Below are positions 20,325-31,755 of a DNA stretch of 64,000 nt, piece after piece. Both the position numbers and the translations under genes were made by a program. The notes beneath the pieces are model-generated. The model had not been told where the DNA came from and made no database searches. It worked only from the letters and a program-made list of their open reading frames with translations. The DNA comes from Saccoglossus kowalevskii (lineage: Eukaryota > Hemichordata > Enteropneusta > Harrimaniidae), in NCBI RefSeq assembly GCF_000003605.2, contig NW_003130542.1, positions 62,001 to 126,000 on the forward strand, read 5' to 3'. The stretch's first letter is position 1. The number at the start of each line of letters is the position of its first letter.

Positions 20325-20396
20325 TGCATTGGCCGGGAGTTGAAGCCGGATCGACAGCTTGGAAGGCAACCATGCTAACCGTTACACCACCAATGC
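20325..20396 (-). pseudogene. Degenerate tRNA-Gly, unit 38
   Basis: A41U and G53C, the same haplotype as unit 18. Confidence 0.75.
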
Positions 20397-20484
20397 CAGG
20401 CTCATTACAGTTTGTCTAATTAGCGATGTCGGAAAGTTCATTTTTGGGGAGATGTATTGAAAATGTAACATGATTCAATGTTCA

Positions 20485-20495
20485 TTGTGTTTAGA
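20485..20495. other. Deletion junction removing tRNA-Ala of unit 39
   Basis: The divergent spacer runs straight into the distal convergent spacer near 20490, so about 193 bp including all of tRNA-Ala and the G tract are missing. Only about 2 bp of homology (TT) is seen at the join. The unit is 346 bp. Confidence 0.9.
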
Positions 20496-20670
20496 GATGT
20501 GTTGATTCGTAATTGAAAGTAACATAAAGCTAAACCATTTGATCATCTTGAACCCACTTGTAAATTAGTTGAAGGAGACTATATTCTTCAATTCAGTTAT
20601 TGCTCAATAGCTTATATTTGGTAGTGACAAGAAATTGACACGCATTCATTGCCTCAAAACAATCTGCTGC

Positions 20671-20742
20671 TGCATTGGCCGGGAGTTGAACCCGGATCGA
20701 CTGCTTGGAAGGCAACCATGCTAACCGTTACACCACCAATGC
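20671..20742 (-). tRNA. tRNA-Gly (UCC), unit 39
   Basis: Consensus copy, without an Ala partner. Confidence 0.96.
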
Positions 20743-20910
20743 CAGGCTCATTACAGTTTGTCTAATTAGCGAAGTCGGAAAGTTCATTTTTGGGGAGATG
20801 TATTGAAAATGTAACATGATTCAATGTTCATTGTGTTCATTGAATAAATCGAAGTGATTTTATATAGTGATTCAATTTTTTTTCAATCCTTTCATTTTGT
20901 AACTCATCTC

Positions 20911-20983
20911 GGGGATGTAGCTCAGTGGTAGAGCGCATGCTTTGCATGTATGAGGCCCCGGGTTCGAAACCCGGCATCTTCCA
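20911..20983 (+). pseudogene. tRNA-Ala with acceptor insertion, unit 40
   Basis: 73 nt: an extra T in the 3' acceptor strand shifts the G3:U70 register. Confidence 0.7.
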
Positions 20984-21210
20984 TTTTCTGATGCTGGTTG
21001 AAAACAAGTTGATGAGGGGGGGTAAAACGTTTTAGAGATGTGTTGATTCGTAATTGAAAGTAACATAAAGCTAAACCATTTGATCATCTTGACCCACTTG
21101 TAAATTAGTTGAAGGAAACTATATTCTTCAATTCAGTTATTGCTCAATAGCTTATATTTGGTAGTGACAAGAAATTGACACGCATTCATTGCCTCAAAAC
21201 AATCTGCTGC

Positions 21211-21282
21211 TGCATTGGCCGGGAGTTGAACCCGGATCGACTGCTTGGAAGGCAACCATGCTAACCGTTACACCACCAATGC
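21211..21282 (-). tRNA. tRNA-Gly (UCC), unit 40
   Basis: Consensus copy. Confidence 0.96.
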
Positions 21283-21450
21283 CAGGCTCATTACAGTTTG
21301 TCTAATTAGCGATGTCGGAAAGTTCATTTTTGGGGAGATGTATTGAAAATGTAACATGATTCAATGTTCATTGTGTTCATTGAATAAATCGAAGTGATTT
21401 TATTTAGTGATTCAATTTTTTTTCAATCCTTTCATTTTGTAACTCATCTC

Positions 21451-21522
21451 GGGGATGTAGCTCAGTGGTAGAGCGCATGCTTTGCATGTATGAGGCCCCG
21501 GGTTCGAAACCCGGCATCTACA
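21451..21522 (+). tRNA. tRNA-Ala (UGC), unit 41, variant
   Basis: C71A mismatches G2. Confidence 0.75.
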
Positions 21523-21750
21523 TTTTCTGATGCTGGTTGAAAACAAGTTGATGAGGGGGGGTAAAACGTTTTAGAGATGTGTTGATTCGTAATTGAAAGT
21601 AACATAAAGCTAAACCATTTGATCATCTTGAACCCACTTGTAAATTAGTTGAAGGAAACTATATTCTTCAATTCAGTTATTGCTCAATAGCTTATATTTG
21701 GTAGTGACAAGAAATTGACACGCATTCATTGCCTCAAAACAATCTGCTGC

Positions 21751-21822
21751 TGCATTGGCCGGGAGTTGAACCCGGATCGACTGCTTGGAAGGCAACCATG
21801 CTAACCGTTACACCACCAATGC
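21751..21822 (-). tRNA. tRNA-Gly (UCC), unit 41
   Basis: Consensus copy. Confidence 0.96.
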
Positions 21823-21990
21823 CAGGCTCATTACAGTTTGTCTAATTAGCGATGTCGGAAAGTTCATTTTTGGGGAGATGTATTGAAAATGTAACATGAT
21901 TCAATGTTCATTGTGTTCATTGAATAAATCGAAGTGATTTTATTTAGTGATTCAATTTTTTTTCAATCATTTCATTTTGTAACTCATCTC

Positions 21991-22062
21991 GGGGATGTAG
22001 CTCAGTGGTAGAGTGCATGCTTTGCATGTATGAGGCCCCGGGTTCGAAACCCGGCATCTCCA
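21991..22062 (+). tRNA. tRNA-Ala (UGC), unit 42, variant
   Basis: C25U, as in unit 22, with the same 5' flank change. Confidence 0.88.
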
Positions 22063-22289
22063 TTTTCTGATGCTGGTTGAAAACAAGTTGATGAGGGGGG
22101 GAAAACGTTTTAGAGATGTGTTGATTCGTAATTGAAAGTAACATAAAGCTAAACCATTTGATCATCTTGAACCCACTTGTAAATTAGTTGAAGGAAACTA
22201 TATTCTTCAATTCAGTTATTGCTCAATAGCTTATATTTGGTAGTGACAAGAAATTGACACGCATTCATTGCCTCAAAACAATCTGCTGC

Positions 22290-22361
22290 TGCATTGGCCG
22301 GGAGTTGAACCCGGATCGACTGCTTGGAAGGCAACCATGCTAACCGTTACACCACCAATGC
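22290..22361 (-). tRNA. tRNA-Gly (UCC), unit 42
   Basis: Consensus copy. Confidence 0.96.
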
Positions 22362-22529
22362 CAGGCTCATTACAGTTTGTCTAATTAGCGATGTCGGAAA
22401 GTTCATTTTTGGGGAGATGTATTGAAAATGTAACATGATTCAATGTTCATTGTGTTCATTGAATAAATCGAAGTGATTTTATTTAGTGATTCAATGTTTT
22501 TTCAATCCTTTCATTTTGCAACTCATCTC

Positions 22530-22601
22530 GGGGATGTAGCTCAGTGGTAGAGCGCATGCTTTGCATGTATGAGGCCCCGGGTTCGAAACCCGGCATCTCC
22601 A
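22530..22601 (+). tRNA. tRNA-Ala (UGC), unit 43
   Basis: Consensus copy. Confidence 0.96.
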
Positions 22602-22827
22602 TTTTCTGATGCTGGTTGAAAACAAGTTGATGAGGGGGGAAAACGTTTTAGAGATGTGTTGATTCGTAATTGAAAGTAACATAAAGCTAAACCATTTGAT
22701 CATCTTGAACCCACTTGTAAATTAGTTGAAGGAAACTATATTCTTCAATTCAGTTATTGCTCAATAGCTTATATTTGGTAGTGACAAGAAATTGACACGC
22801 ATTCATTGCCTCAAAACAATCTGCTGC

Positions 22828-22899
22828 TGCATTGGCCGGGAGTTGAACCCGGATCGACTGCTTGGAAGGCAACCATGCTAACCGTTACACCACCAATGC
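22828..22899 (-). tRNA. tRNA-Gly (UCC), unit 43
   Basis: Consensus copy. Confidence 0.96.
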
Positions 22900-23067
22900 C
22901 AGGCTCATTACAGTTTGTCTAATTAGCGATGTCGGAAAGTTCATTTTTGGGGAGATGTATTGAAAATGTAACATGATTCAATGTTCATTGTGTTCATTGA
23001 ATAAATCGAAGTGATTTTATTTAGTGATTCAATTTTTTTTCAATCCTTTCATTTTGTAACTCATCTC

Positions 23068-23139
23068 GGGGATGTAGCTCAGTGGTAGAGCGCATGCTTT
23101 GCATGTATGAGGCCCCGGGTTCGAAACCCGGCATCTCCA
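23068..23139 (+). tRNA. tRNA-Ala (UGC), unit 44
   Basis: Consensus copy. Confidence 0.96.
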
Positions 23140-23366
23140 TTTTCTGATGCTGGTTGAAAACAAGTTGATGAGGGGGGGAAAACGTTTTAGAGATGTGTTG
23201 ATTCGTAATTGAAAGTAACATAAAGCTAAACCATTTGATCATCTTGAACACACTTGTAAATTAGTTGAAGGAAACTATATTCTTCAATTCAGTTATTGCT
23301 CAATAGCTTATATTTGGTAGTGACAAGAAATTGACAAGCATTCATTGCCTCAAAACAATCTGCTGC

Positions 23367-23438
23367 TGCATTGGCCGGGAGTTGAACCCGGATCGACTGC
23401 TTGGAAGGCAACCATGCTAACCGTTACACCACCAATGC
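23367..23438 (-). tRNA. tRNA-Gly (UCC), unit 44
   Basis: Consensus copy. Confidence 0.96.
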
Positions 23439-23606
23439 CAGGCTCATTACAGTTTGTCTAATTAGCGATGTCGGAAAGTTCATTTTTGGGGAGATGTATT
23501 GAAAATGTAACATGATTCAATGTTCATTGTGTTCATTGAATAAATCGAAGTGATTTTATTTAGTGATTCAATTTTTTTTCAATCCTTTCATTTTGTAACT
23601 CATCTC

Positions 23607-23678
23607 GGGGATGTAGTTCAGTGGTAGAGCGCATGCTTTGCATGTATGAGGCCCCGGGTTCGAAACCCGACATCTCCA
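23607..23678 (+). tRNA. tRNA-Ala (UGC), unit 45, variant
   Basis: C11U (wobble) and G65A (C:A mismatch). Confidence 0.75.
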
Positions 23679-23905
23679 TTTTCTGATGCTGGTTGAAAAC
23701 AAGTTGATGAGGGGGGAAAAACGTTTTAGAGATGTGTTGATTCGTAATTGAAAGTAACATAAAGCTAAACCATTTGATCATCTTGAACCCACTTGTAAAT
23801 TAGTTGAAGGAAACTATATTCTTCAATTCAGTTATTGCTCAATAGCTTATATTTGGTAGTGACAAGAAATTGACACGCATTCATTGCCTCAAAACAATCT
23901 GCTGC

Positions 23906-23977
23906 TGCATTGGCCGGGAGTTGAACCCGGATCGACTGCTTGGAAGGCAACCATGCAAACCGTTACACCACCAATGC
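23906..23977 (-). tRNA. tRNA-Gly (UCC), unit 45, variant
   Basis: A21U at the end of the D loop, a usually conserved base. Confidence 0.75.
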
Positions 23978-24145
23978 CAGGCTCATTACAGGTTGTCTAA
24001 TTAGCGATGTCGGAAAGTTCATTTTTGGGGAGATGTATTGAAAATGTAACATGATTCAATGTTCATTGTGTTCATTGAATAAATCGAAGTGATTTTATTT
24101 AGTGATTCAATTTTTTTTCAATCCTTTCATTTTGTAACTCATCTC

Positions 24146-24217
24146 GGGGATGTAGCTCAGTGGTAGAGCGCATGCTTTGCATGTATGAGGCCCCGGGTTC
24201 GAAACCCGGCATCTCCA
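24146..24217 (+). tRNA. tRNA-Ala (UGC), unit 46
   Basis: Consensus copy. Confidence 0.96.
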
Positions 24218-24448
24218 TTTTCTGATGCTGGTTGAAAACAAGTTGATGAGGGGGGGGGGGAAACGTTTTAGAGATGTGTTGATTCGTAATTGAAAGTAAC
24301 ATAAAGCTAAACCATTTGATCATCTTGAACCCACTTGTAAATTTAGTTGAAGGAAACTATATTCTTCAATTCAGTTATTGCTCAATAGCTTATATTTGGT
24401 AGTGACAAGAAATTGACACGCATTCATTGCCTCAAAACAATCTGTTGC

Positions 24449-24523
24449 TGCATTGGCCGGGAGTTGAACCAGGATCGACTGCTTGGAAGGCAACCATGCT
24501 AACCGTTACACCACCATTAATGC
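24449..24523 (-). pseudogene. Degenerate tRNA-Gly, unit 46
   Basis: 75 nt: three extra bases split the 5' acceptor strand, plus G51U in the T stem. Confidence 0.85.
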
Positions 24524-24691
24524 CAGGCTCTTTACAGTTTGTCTAATTAGCGATGTCGGAAAGTTCATTTTTGGGGAGATGTATTGAAAATGTAACATGA
24601 TTCAATGTTCATTGTGTTCATTGAATAAATCGAAGTGATTTTATTTAGTGATTCAATTTTTTTTCAATCCTTTCATTTTGTAACTCATCTC

Positions 24692-24763
24692 GGGGATGTA
24701 GCTCAGTGGTAGAGCGCATGCTTTGCATGTATGAGGCCCCGGGTTCGAAACCCGGCATCTCCA
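24692..24763 (+). tRNA. tRNA-Ala (UGC), unit 47
   Basis: Consensus copy. Confidence 0.96.
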
Positions 24764-24991
24764 TTTTCTGATGCTGGTTGAAAACAAGTTGATGAGGGGG
24801 GGAAAAACGTTTTAGAGATGTGTTGATTCGTAATTGAAAGTAACATAAAGCTAAACCATTTGATCATCTTGAACCCACTTGTAAATTAGTTGAAGGAAAC
24901 TATATTCTTCAATTCAGTTATTGCTCAATAGCTTATATTTGGTAGTGACAAGAAATTGACACGCATTCATTGCCTCAAAACAATCTGCTGC

Positions 24992-25063
24992 TGCATTGGC
25001 CGGGAGTTGAACCCGGATCGACTGCTTGGAAGGCAAGCATGCTAACTGTTACACCACCAATGC
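24992..25063 (-). pseudogene. Degenerate tRNA-Gly, unit 47
   Basis: G18A removes an invariant D-loop base and G27C opens the anticodon stem. Confidence 0.7.
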
Positions 25064-25231
25064 CAGGCTCATTACAGTTTGTCTAATTAGCGATGTCGGA
25101 AAGTTCATTTTTGGGGAGATGTATTGAAAATGTAACATGATTCAATGTTCATTGTGTTCATTGAATAAATCGAAGTGATTTTATTTAGTGATTCAATTTT
25201 TTTTCAATCCTTTCATTTTTTAACTCATCTC

Positions 25232-25303
25232 GGGGATGTAGCTCAGTGGTAGAGCGCATGCTTTGCATGTATGAGGCCCCGGGTTCGAAACCCGGCATCT
25301 CCA
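25232..25303 (+). tRNA. tRNA-Ala (UGC), unit 48
   Basis: Consensus copy. Confidence 0.96.
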
Positions 25304-25530
25304 TTTTCTGATGCTGGTTGAAAACAAGTTGATGAGGGGGGAAAAACGTTTTAGAGATGTGTTGATTCGTAATTGAAAGTAACATAAAGCTAAACCATTT
25401 GATCATCTTGAACCCACTTGTAAATTAGTTGAAGGAAACTATATTCTTCAATTCAGTTATTGCTCAATAGCTTATATTTGGTAGTGACAAGAAATTGACA
25501 CGCATTCATTGCCTCAAAACAATCTGCTGC

Positions 25531-25602
25531 TGCATTGGCCGGGAGTTGAACCCGGATCGACTGCTTGGAAGGCAACCATGCTAACCGTTACACCACCAAT
25601 GC
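25531..25602 (-). tRNA. tRNA-Gly (UCC), unit 48
   Basis: Consensus copy. Confidence 0.96.
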
Positions 25603-25770
25603 CAGGCTCATTACAGTTTGTCTAATTAGCGATGTCGGAAAGTTCATTTTTGGGGAGATGTATTGAAAATGTAACATGATTCAATGTTCATTGTGTTCAT
25701 TGAATAAATCGAAGTGATTTTATTTAGTGATTCAATTTTTTTTCAATCCTTTCATTTTGTAACTCATCTC

Positions 25771-25842
25771 GGGGACGTAGCTCAGTGGTAGAGCGCATGC
25801 TTTGCATGTATGAGGCCCCGGGTTCGAAACCCGGCATCTCCA
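25771..25842 (+). tRNA. tRNA-Ala (UGC), unit 49, variant
   Basis: U6C gives a C6:A67 mismatch. Confidence 0.8.
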
Positions 25843-26069
25843 TTTTCTGATGCTGGTTGAAAACAAGTTGATGAGGGGGGAAAAACGTTTTAGAGATGTG
25901 TTGATTCGTAATTGAAAGTAACATAAAGCTAAACCATTTGATCATCTTGAACCCACTTGTAAATTAGTTGAAGGAAACTATATTCTTCAATTCAGTTATT
26001 GCTCAATAGCTTATATTTGGTAGTGACAAGAAATTGACACGCATTCATTGCCTCAAAACAATCTGCTGC

Positions 26070-26141
26070 TGCATTGGCCGGGAGTTGAACCCGGATCGAC
26101 TGCTTGGAAGGCAACCATGCTAACCGTTACACCACCAATGC
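26070..26141 (-). tRNA. tRNA-Gly (UCC), unit 49
   Basis: Consensus copy. Confidence 0.96.
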
Positions 26142-26309
26142 CAGGCTCATTACAGTTTGTCTAATTAGCGATGTCGGAAAGTTCATTTTTGGGGAGATGT
26201 ATTGAAAATGTAACATGATTCAATGTTCATTGTGTTCATTGAATAAATCGAAGTGATTTTATTTAGTGATTCAATTTTTTTTCAATCCTTTCATTTTGTA
26301 ACTCATCTC

Positions 26310-26381
26310 GGGGATGTAGCTCAGTGGTAGAGCGCATGCTTTGCATGTATGAGGCCCCGGGTTCGAAACCCGGCATCTCCA
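26310..26381 (+). tRNA. tRNA-Ala (UGC), unit 50
   Basis: Consensus copy. Confidence 0.96.
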
Positions 26382-26608
26382 TTTTCTGATGCTGGTTGAA
26401 AACAAGTTGATGAGGGGGGAAAAACGTTTTAGAGATGTGTTGATTCGTAATTGAAAGTAACATAAAGCTAAACCATTTGATCATCTTGAACCCACTTGTA
26501 AATTAGTTGAAGGAAACTATATTCTTCAATTCAGTTATTGCTCAATAGCTTATATTTGGTAGTGACAAGAAATTGACACGCATTCATTGCCTCAAAACAA
26601 TCTGCTGC

Positions 26609-26680
26609 TGCATTGGCCGGGAGTTGAACCCGGATCGACTGCTTGGAAGGCAACCATGCTAACCGTTACACCACCAATGC
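26609..26680 (-). tRNA. tRNA-Gly (UCC), unit 50
   Basis: Consensus copy. Confidence 0.96.
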
Positions 26681-26848
26681 CAGGCTCATTACAGTTTGTC
26701 TAATTAGCGATGTCGGAAAGTTCATTTTTGGGGAGATGTATTGAAAATGTAACATGATTCAATGTTCATTGTGTTCATTGAATAAATCGAAGTGATTTTA
26801 TTTAGTGAGTCAATTTTTTTTCAATCCTTTCATTTTGTAACTCATCTC

Positions 26849-26920
26849 GGGGATGTAGCTCAGTGGTAGAGCGCATGCTTTGCATGTATGAGGCCCCGAG
26901 TTCGAAACCCGGCATCTCCA
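26849..26920 (+). tRNA. tRNA-Ala (UGC), unit 51, variant
   Basis: G52A mismatches C62 and alters the B box. Confidence 0.75.
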
Positions 26921-27141
26921 TTTTCTGATGCTGGTTGAAAACAAGTTGATGAGGGGGGAAAAACGTTTTAGAGATGTGTTGATTCGTAATTGAAAGTAAC
27001 ATAAACCATTTGATCATCTTGAACCCACTTGTAAATTAGTTGAAGGAAACTATATTCTTCAATTCAGTTATTGCTCAATAGCTTATATTTGGTAGTGACA
27101 AGAAATTGACACGCATTCATTGCCTCAAAACAATCTGCTGC

Positions 27142-27213
27142 TGCATTGGCCGGGAGTTGAACCCGGATCGACTGCTTGGAAGGCAACCATGCTAACCGTT
27201 ACACCACCAATGC
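27142..27213 (-). tRNA. tRNA-Gly (UCC), unit 51
   Basis: Consensus copy. Confidence 0.96.
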
Positions 27214-27381
27214 CAGGCTCATTACAGTTTGTCTAATTAGCGATGTCGGAAAGTTCATTTTTGGGGAGATGTATTGAAAATGTAACATGATTCAATGTTC
27301 ATTGTGTTCATTGAATAAATCGAAGTGATTTTATTTAGTGATTCAATTTTTTTTCAATCCTTTTATTTTGTAACTCATCTC

Positions 27382-27453
27382 GGGGATGTAGCTCAGTGGT
27401 AGAGCGCATGCTTTGCATGTATGATGCCACGGGTTCGAAACCCGGCATCTCCA
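27382..27453 (+). tRNA. tRNA-Ala (UGC), unit 52, variant
   Basis: G45U and C49A (A49:G65 mismatch). Confidence 0.72.
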
Positions 27454-27680
27454 TTTTCTGATGCTGGTTGAAAACAAGTTGATGAAGGGGGAAAAACGTT
27501 TTAGAGATGTGTTGATTCGTAATTGAAAGTAACATAAAGCTAAACCATTTGATCATCTTGAAGCCACTTGTAAATTAGTTGAAGGAAACTATATTCTTCA
27601 ATTCAGTTATTGCTCAATAGCTTATATTTGGTAGTGACAAGAAATTGACACGCATTCATTGCCTCAAAACAATCTGCTGC

Positions 27681-27752
27681 TGCATTGGCCGGTAGTTGAA
27701 CCCGGATCGACTGCTTGGAAGGCAACCATGCTAACGGTTACACCACCAATTC
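27681..27752 (-). pseudogene. Degenerate tRNA-Gly, unit 52
   Basis: C2A, G18C and C61A hit the acceptor stem, D loop and T stem. Confidence 0.8.
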
Positions 27753-27921
27753 CAGGCTCATTACAGTTTGTCTAATTAGCGATATCGGAAAGTTCATTTT
27801 TTGGGGAGATGTATTGAAAATGTAACATGATTCAATGTTCATTGTGTTCATTGAATAAATCGAAGTGATTTTATTTAGTGATTCAATTTTTTTTCAATCC
27901 TTTCATTTTGTAACTCATCTC

Positions 27922-27993
27922 GGGGATGTAGCTCAGTGGTAGAGCGCATGCTTTGCATGTATGAGGCCCCGGGTTCGAAACCCGGCATCTCCA
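27922..27993 (+). tRNA. tRNA-Ala (UGC), unit 53
   Basis: Consensus copy. Confidence 0.96.
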
Positions 27994-28220
27994 TTTTCTT
28001 ATGCTGGTTGAAAACAAGTTGATGAGGGGGGAAAAACGTTTTAGAGATGTGTTGATTCGTAATTGAAAGTAACATAAAGCTAAACCATTTGATCATCTTG
28101 AACCCACTTGTAAATTAGTTGAAGGAAACTATATTCTTCAATTCAGTTATTGCTCAATAGCTTATATTTGGTAGTGACAAGAAATTGACGCGCATTCATT
28201 GCCTCAAAACAATCTGCTGC

Positions 28221-28275
28221 TGCATTGGCCGGGAGTTGAACCTGGATCGACTGCTAACCGTTACACCACCAATGC
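28221..28275 (-). pseudogene. tRNA-Gly pseudogene, anticodon-arm deletion, unit 53
   Basis: 55-nt form plus G51A; the same combination occurs in units 88 and 103. Confidence 0.93.
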
Positions 28276-28443
28276 CAGGCTCATTACAGTTTGTCTAATT
28301 AGCGATGTCGGAAAGTTCATTTTTGGGGAGATGTATTGAAAATGTAACATGATTCAATGTTCATTGTGTTCATTGAATAAATCGAAGTGATTTTATTTAG
28401 TGATTCAATTTTTTTTCAATCCTTTCATTTTGTAACTCATCTC

Positions 28444-28515
28444 GGGGATGTAGCTGAGTGGTAGAGCGCATGCTTTGCATGTATGAGGCCCCGGGTTCGA
28501 AACCCGGCATCTCCA
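28444..28515 (+). tRNA. tRNA-Ala (UGC), unit 54, variant
   Basis: C13G gives a G13:G22 mismatch in the D stem; shared with unit 89. Confidence 0.78.
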
Positions 28516-28742
28516 TTTTCTGATGCTGGTTGAAAACAAGTTGATGAGGGGTGGAAAACATTTTAGAGATGTGTTGATTCGTAATTGAAAGTAACATAAA
28601 GCTAAACCATTTGATCATCTTGAACCCACTTGTAAATTAGTTGAAGGAAACTATATTCTTCAATTCAGTTATTGCTCAATAGCTTATATTTGGTAGTGAC
28701 AAGAAATTGACACGCATTCATTGCCTCAAAACAATCTGCTGC

Positions 28743-28814
28743 TGCATTGGTCGGGAGTTGAACCCGGATCGACTGCTTGGAAGGCAACCATGCTAACCGT
28801 TACACCACCAATGC
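28743..28814 (-). tRNA. tRNA-Gly (UCC), unit 54, variant
   Basis: G65A mismatches C49; shared with unit 89. Confidence 0.8.
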
Positions 28815-28982
28815 CAGGCTCATTACAGTTTGTCTAATTAGCAATGTCGGAAAGTTCATTTTTGGGGAGATGTATTGAAAATGTAACATGATTCAATGTT
28901 CATTGTGTTCATTGAATAAATCGAAGTGATTTTATTTAGTGATTCAATTTTTTTTCAATCCTTTCATTTTGTAACTCATCTC

Positions 28983-29054
28983 GGGGATGTAGCTCAGTGG
29001 TAGAGCGCATGCTTTGCATGTATGAGGCCCCGGGTTCGAAACCCGGCATCTCCT
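28983..29054 (+). tRNA. tRNA-Ala (UGC), unit 55, discriminator variant
   Basis: A73U changes the discriminator base, a secondary alanine identity element; G3:U70 is kept. Terminator becomes T5. Confidence 0.75.
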
Positions 29055-29281
29055 TTTTCTGATGCTGGTTGAAAACAAGTTGATGAGGGGGGAAAAACGT
29101 TTTAGAGATGTGTTGATTCGTAATTGAAAGTAACATAAAGCTAAACCATTTGATCATCTTGAACCCACTAGTAAATTAGTTGAAGGAAACTATATTCTTC
29201 AATTCAGTTATTGCTCAATAGCTTATATTTGGTAGTGACAAGAAATTGACACGCATTCATTGCCTCAAAACAATCTGCTGC

Positions 29282-29353
29282 TGCATTGGCCGGGAGTTGA
29301 ACCCGGATCGACTGCTTGGAAGGCAACCATGCTAACCGTTACACCACCAATGC
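29282..29353 (-). tRNA. tRNA-Gly (UCC), unit 55
   Basis: Consensus copy. Confidence 0.96.
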
Positions 29354-29521
29354 CAGGCTCATTGCAGTTTGTCTAATTAGCGATGTCGGAAAGTTCATTT
29401 TTGGGGAGATGTATTGAAAATGTAACATGATTCAATGTTCATTGTGTTCATTGAATAAATCGAAGTGATTTTATTTAGTGATTCAATTTTTTTTCAATCC
29501 TTTCATTTTGTAACTCATCTC

Positions 29522-29593
29522 GGGGATGTAGCTCAGTGGTAGAGCGCATGCTTTGCATGTATGAGGCCCCGGGTTCGAAACCCGGCATCTCCA
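29522..29593 (+). tRNA. tRNA-Ala (UGC), unit 56
   Basis: Consensus copy. Confidence 0.96.
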
Positions 29594-29820
29594 TTTTCTG
29601 ATGCTGGTTGAAAACAAGTTGATGAGTGGGGAAAAACGTTTTAGAGATGTGTTGATTCGTAATTGAAAGTAACATAAAGCTAAACCATTTGATCATCTTG
29701 AACCCACTAGTAAATTAGTTGAAGGAAACTATATTCTTCAATTCAGTTATTGCTCAATAGCTTATATTTGGTAGTGACAAGAAATTGACACGCATTCATT
29801 GCCTCAAAACAATCTGCTGC

Positions 29821-29892
29821 TGCATTGGCCGGGAGTTGAACCCGGATCGACTGCTTGGAAGGCAACCATGCTAACCGTTACACCACCAATGC
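29821..29892 (-). tRNA. tRNA-Gly (UCC), unit 56
   Basis: Consensus copy. Confidence 0.96.
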
Positions 29893-30060
29893 CAGGCTCA
29901 TTGCAGTTTGTCTAATTAGCGATGTCGGAAAGTTCATTTTTGGGGAGATGTATTGAAAATGTAACATGATTCAATGTTCATTGTGTTCATTGAATAAATC
30001 GAAGTGATTTTATTTAGTGATTCAATTTTTTTTCAATCCTTTCATTTTGTAACTCATCTC

Positions 30061-30132
30061 GGGGATGTAGCTCAGTGGTAGAGCGCATGCTTTGCATGTA
30101 TGAGGCCCCGGGTTCGAAACCCGGCATCTCCA
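30061..30132 (+). tRNA. tRNA-Ala (UGC), unit 57
   Basis: Consensus copy. Confidence 0.96.
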
Positions 30133-30359
30133 TTTTCTGATGCTGGTTGAAAACAAGTTGATGAGGGGGAAAAAACGTTTTAGAGATGTGTTGATTCGTA
30201 ATTGAAAGTAACATAAAGCTAAACCATTTGATCATCTTGAACCCATTTGTAAATTAGTTGAAGGAAACTATATTCTTCAATTCAGTTATTGCTCAATAGC
30301 TTATATTTGGTAGTGACAAGAAATTGACACGCATTCATTGCCTCAAAACAATCTGCTGC

Positions 30360-30431
30360 TGCATTGGCCGGGAGTTGAACCCGGATCGACTGCTTGGAAG
30401 GCAACCATGCTAACCGTTACACCACCAATGC
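30360..30431 (-). tRNA. tRNA-Gly (UCC), unit 57
   Basis: Consensus copy. Confidence 0.96.
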
Positions 30432-30599
30432 CAGGCTCATTACAGTTCGTCTAATTAGCGATGTCGGAAAGTTCATTTTTGGGGAGATGTATTGAAAATG
30501 TAACATGATTCAATGTTCATTGTGTTCATTGAATAAATCGAAGTGATTTTATTTAGTGATTCAATTTTTTTTCAATCCTTTCATTTTGTAACTCATCTC

Positions 30600-30671
30600 G
30601 GGGATGTAGCTCAGTGGTAGAGCGCATGCTTTGCATGTATGAGGCCCCGGGTTCGAAACCCGGCATCTCCA
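30600..30671 (+). tRNA. tRNA-Ala (UGC), unit 58
   Basis: Consensus copy. Confidence 0.96.
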
Positions 30672-30898
30672 TTTTCTGATGCTGGTTGAAAACAAGTTGA
30701 TGAGGGGGGAAAAACGTTTTAGAGATGTGTTGATTCGTAATTGAAAGTAACATAAAGTAAAACCGTTTGATCATCTTGAAGCCACTTGTAAATTAGTTGA
30801 AGGAAACTATATTCTTCAATTCAGTTATTGCTCAATAGCTTATATTTGGTAGTGACAAGAAATTGACACGCATTCATTGCCTCAAAACAATCTGCTGC

Positions 30899-30970
30899 TG
30901 CATTGGCCGGGAGTTGAACCCGGATCGACTGCTTGGAAGGCAACCATGCTAACCGTTACACCACCAATGC
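30899..30970 (-). tRNA. tRNA-Gly (UCC), unit 58
   Basis: Consensus copy. Confidence 0.96.
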
Positions 30971-31138
30971 CAGGCTCATTACAGTTTGTCTAATTAGCGA
31001 TGTCGGAATGTTCATTTTTGGGGAGATGTATTGAAAATGTAACATGATTCAATGTTCATTGTGTTCATTGAATAAATCGAAGTGATTTTATTTAGTGATT
31101 CAATTTTTTTTCAATCCTTTCATTTTGTAACTCATCTC

Positions 31139-31210
31139 GGGGATGTAGCTCAGTGGTAGAGCGCATGCTTTGCATGTATGAGGCCCCGGGTTCGAAACCC
31201 GGCATCTCCA
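31139..31210 (+). tRNA. tRNA-Ala (UGC), unit 59
   Basis: Consensus copy; start of the block resembling units 3-5. Confidence 0.96.
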
Positions 31211-31437
31211 TTTTCTGATGCTGGTTGAAAACAAGTTGATGAGGGGGGGAAAACGTTTTAGAGATGTGTTGATTCGTAATTGAAAGTAACATAAAGCTAA
31301 ACCATTTGATCATCTTGAACCCACTTGTAAATTAGTTGAAGGAAACTATATTCTTCAATTCAGTTATTGCTCAATAGCTTATATTTGGTAGTGACAAGAA
31401 ATTGACACACATTCATTGCCTCAAAACAATCTGCTGC

Positions 31438-31509
31438 TGCATTGGCCGGGAGTTGAACCCGGATCGACTGCTTGGAAGGCAACCATGCTAACCGTTACAC
31501 CACCAATGC
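31438..31509 (-). tRNA. tRNA-Gly (UCC), unit 59
   Basis: Consensus copy. Confidence 0.96.
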
Positions 31510-31683
31510 CAGGCTCATTACAGTTTGTCTAATTAGCTATAGCGATGTCGGAAAGTTCATTTTTGGGGAGATGTATTGAAAATGTAACATGATTCAATGT
31601 TCATTGTGTTCATTGAATAAATCGAAGTGATTTTATTTAGTGATTCAATTTGTTTTCAATCCTTTCATTTTGTAACTCATCTC

Positions 31684-31755
31684 GGGGATGTAGCTCAGTG
31701 GTAGAGCGCATGCTTTGCATGTATGAGGCCCCGGGTTCGAAACCCGGCATCTCCA
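31684..31755 (+). tRNA. tRNA-Ala (UGC), unit 60
   Basis: Consensus copy; 21-bp spacer deletion follows, and a 6-bp insertion lies upstream near 31537. Confidence 0.96.
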
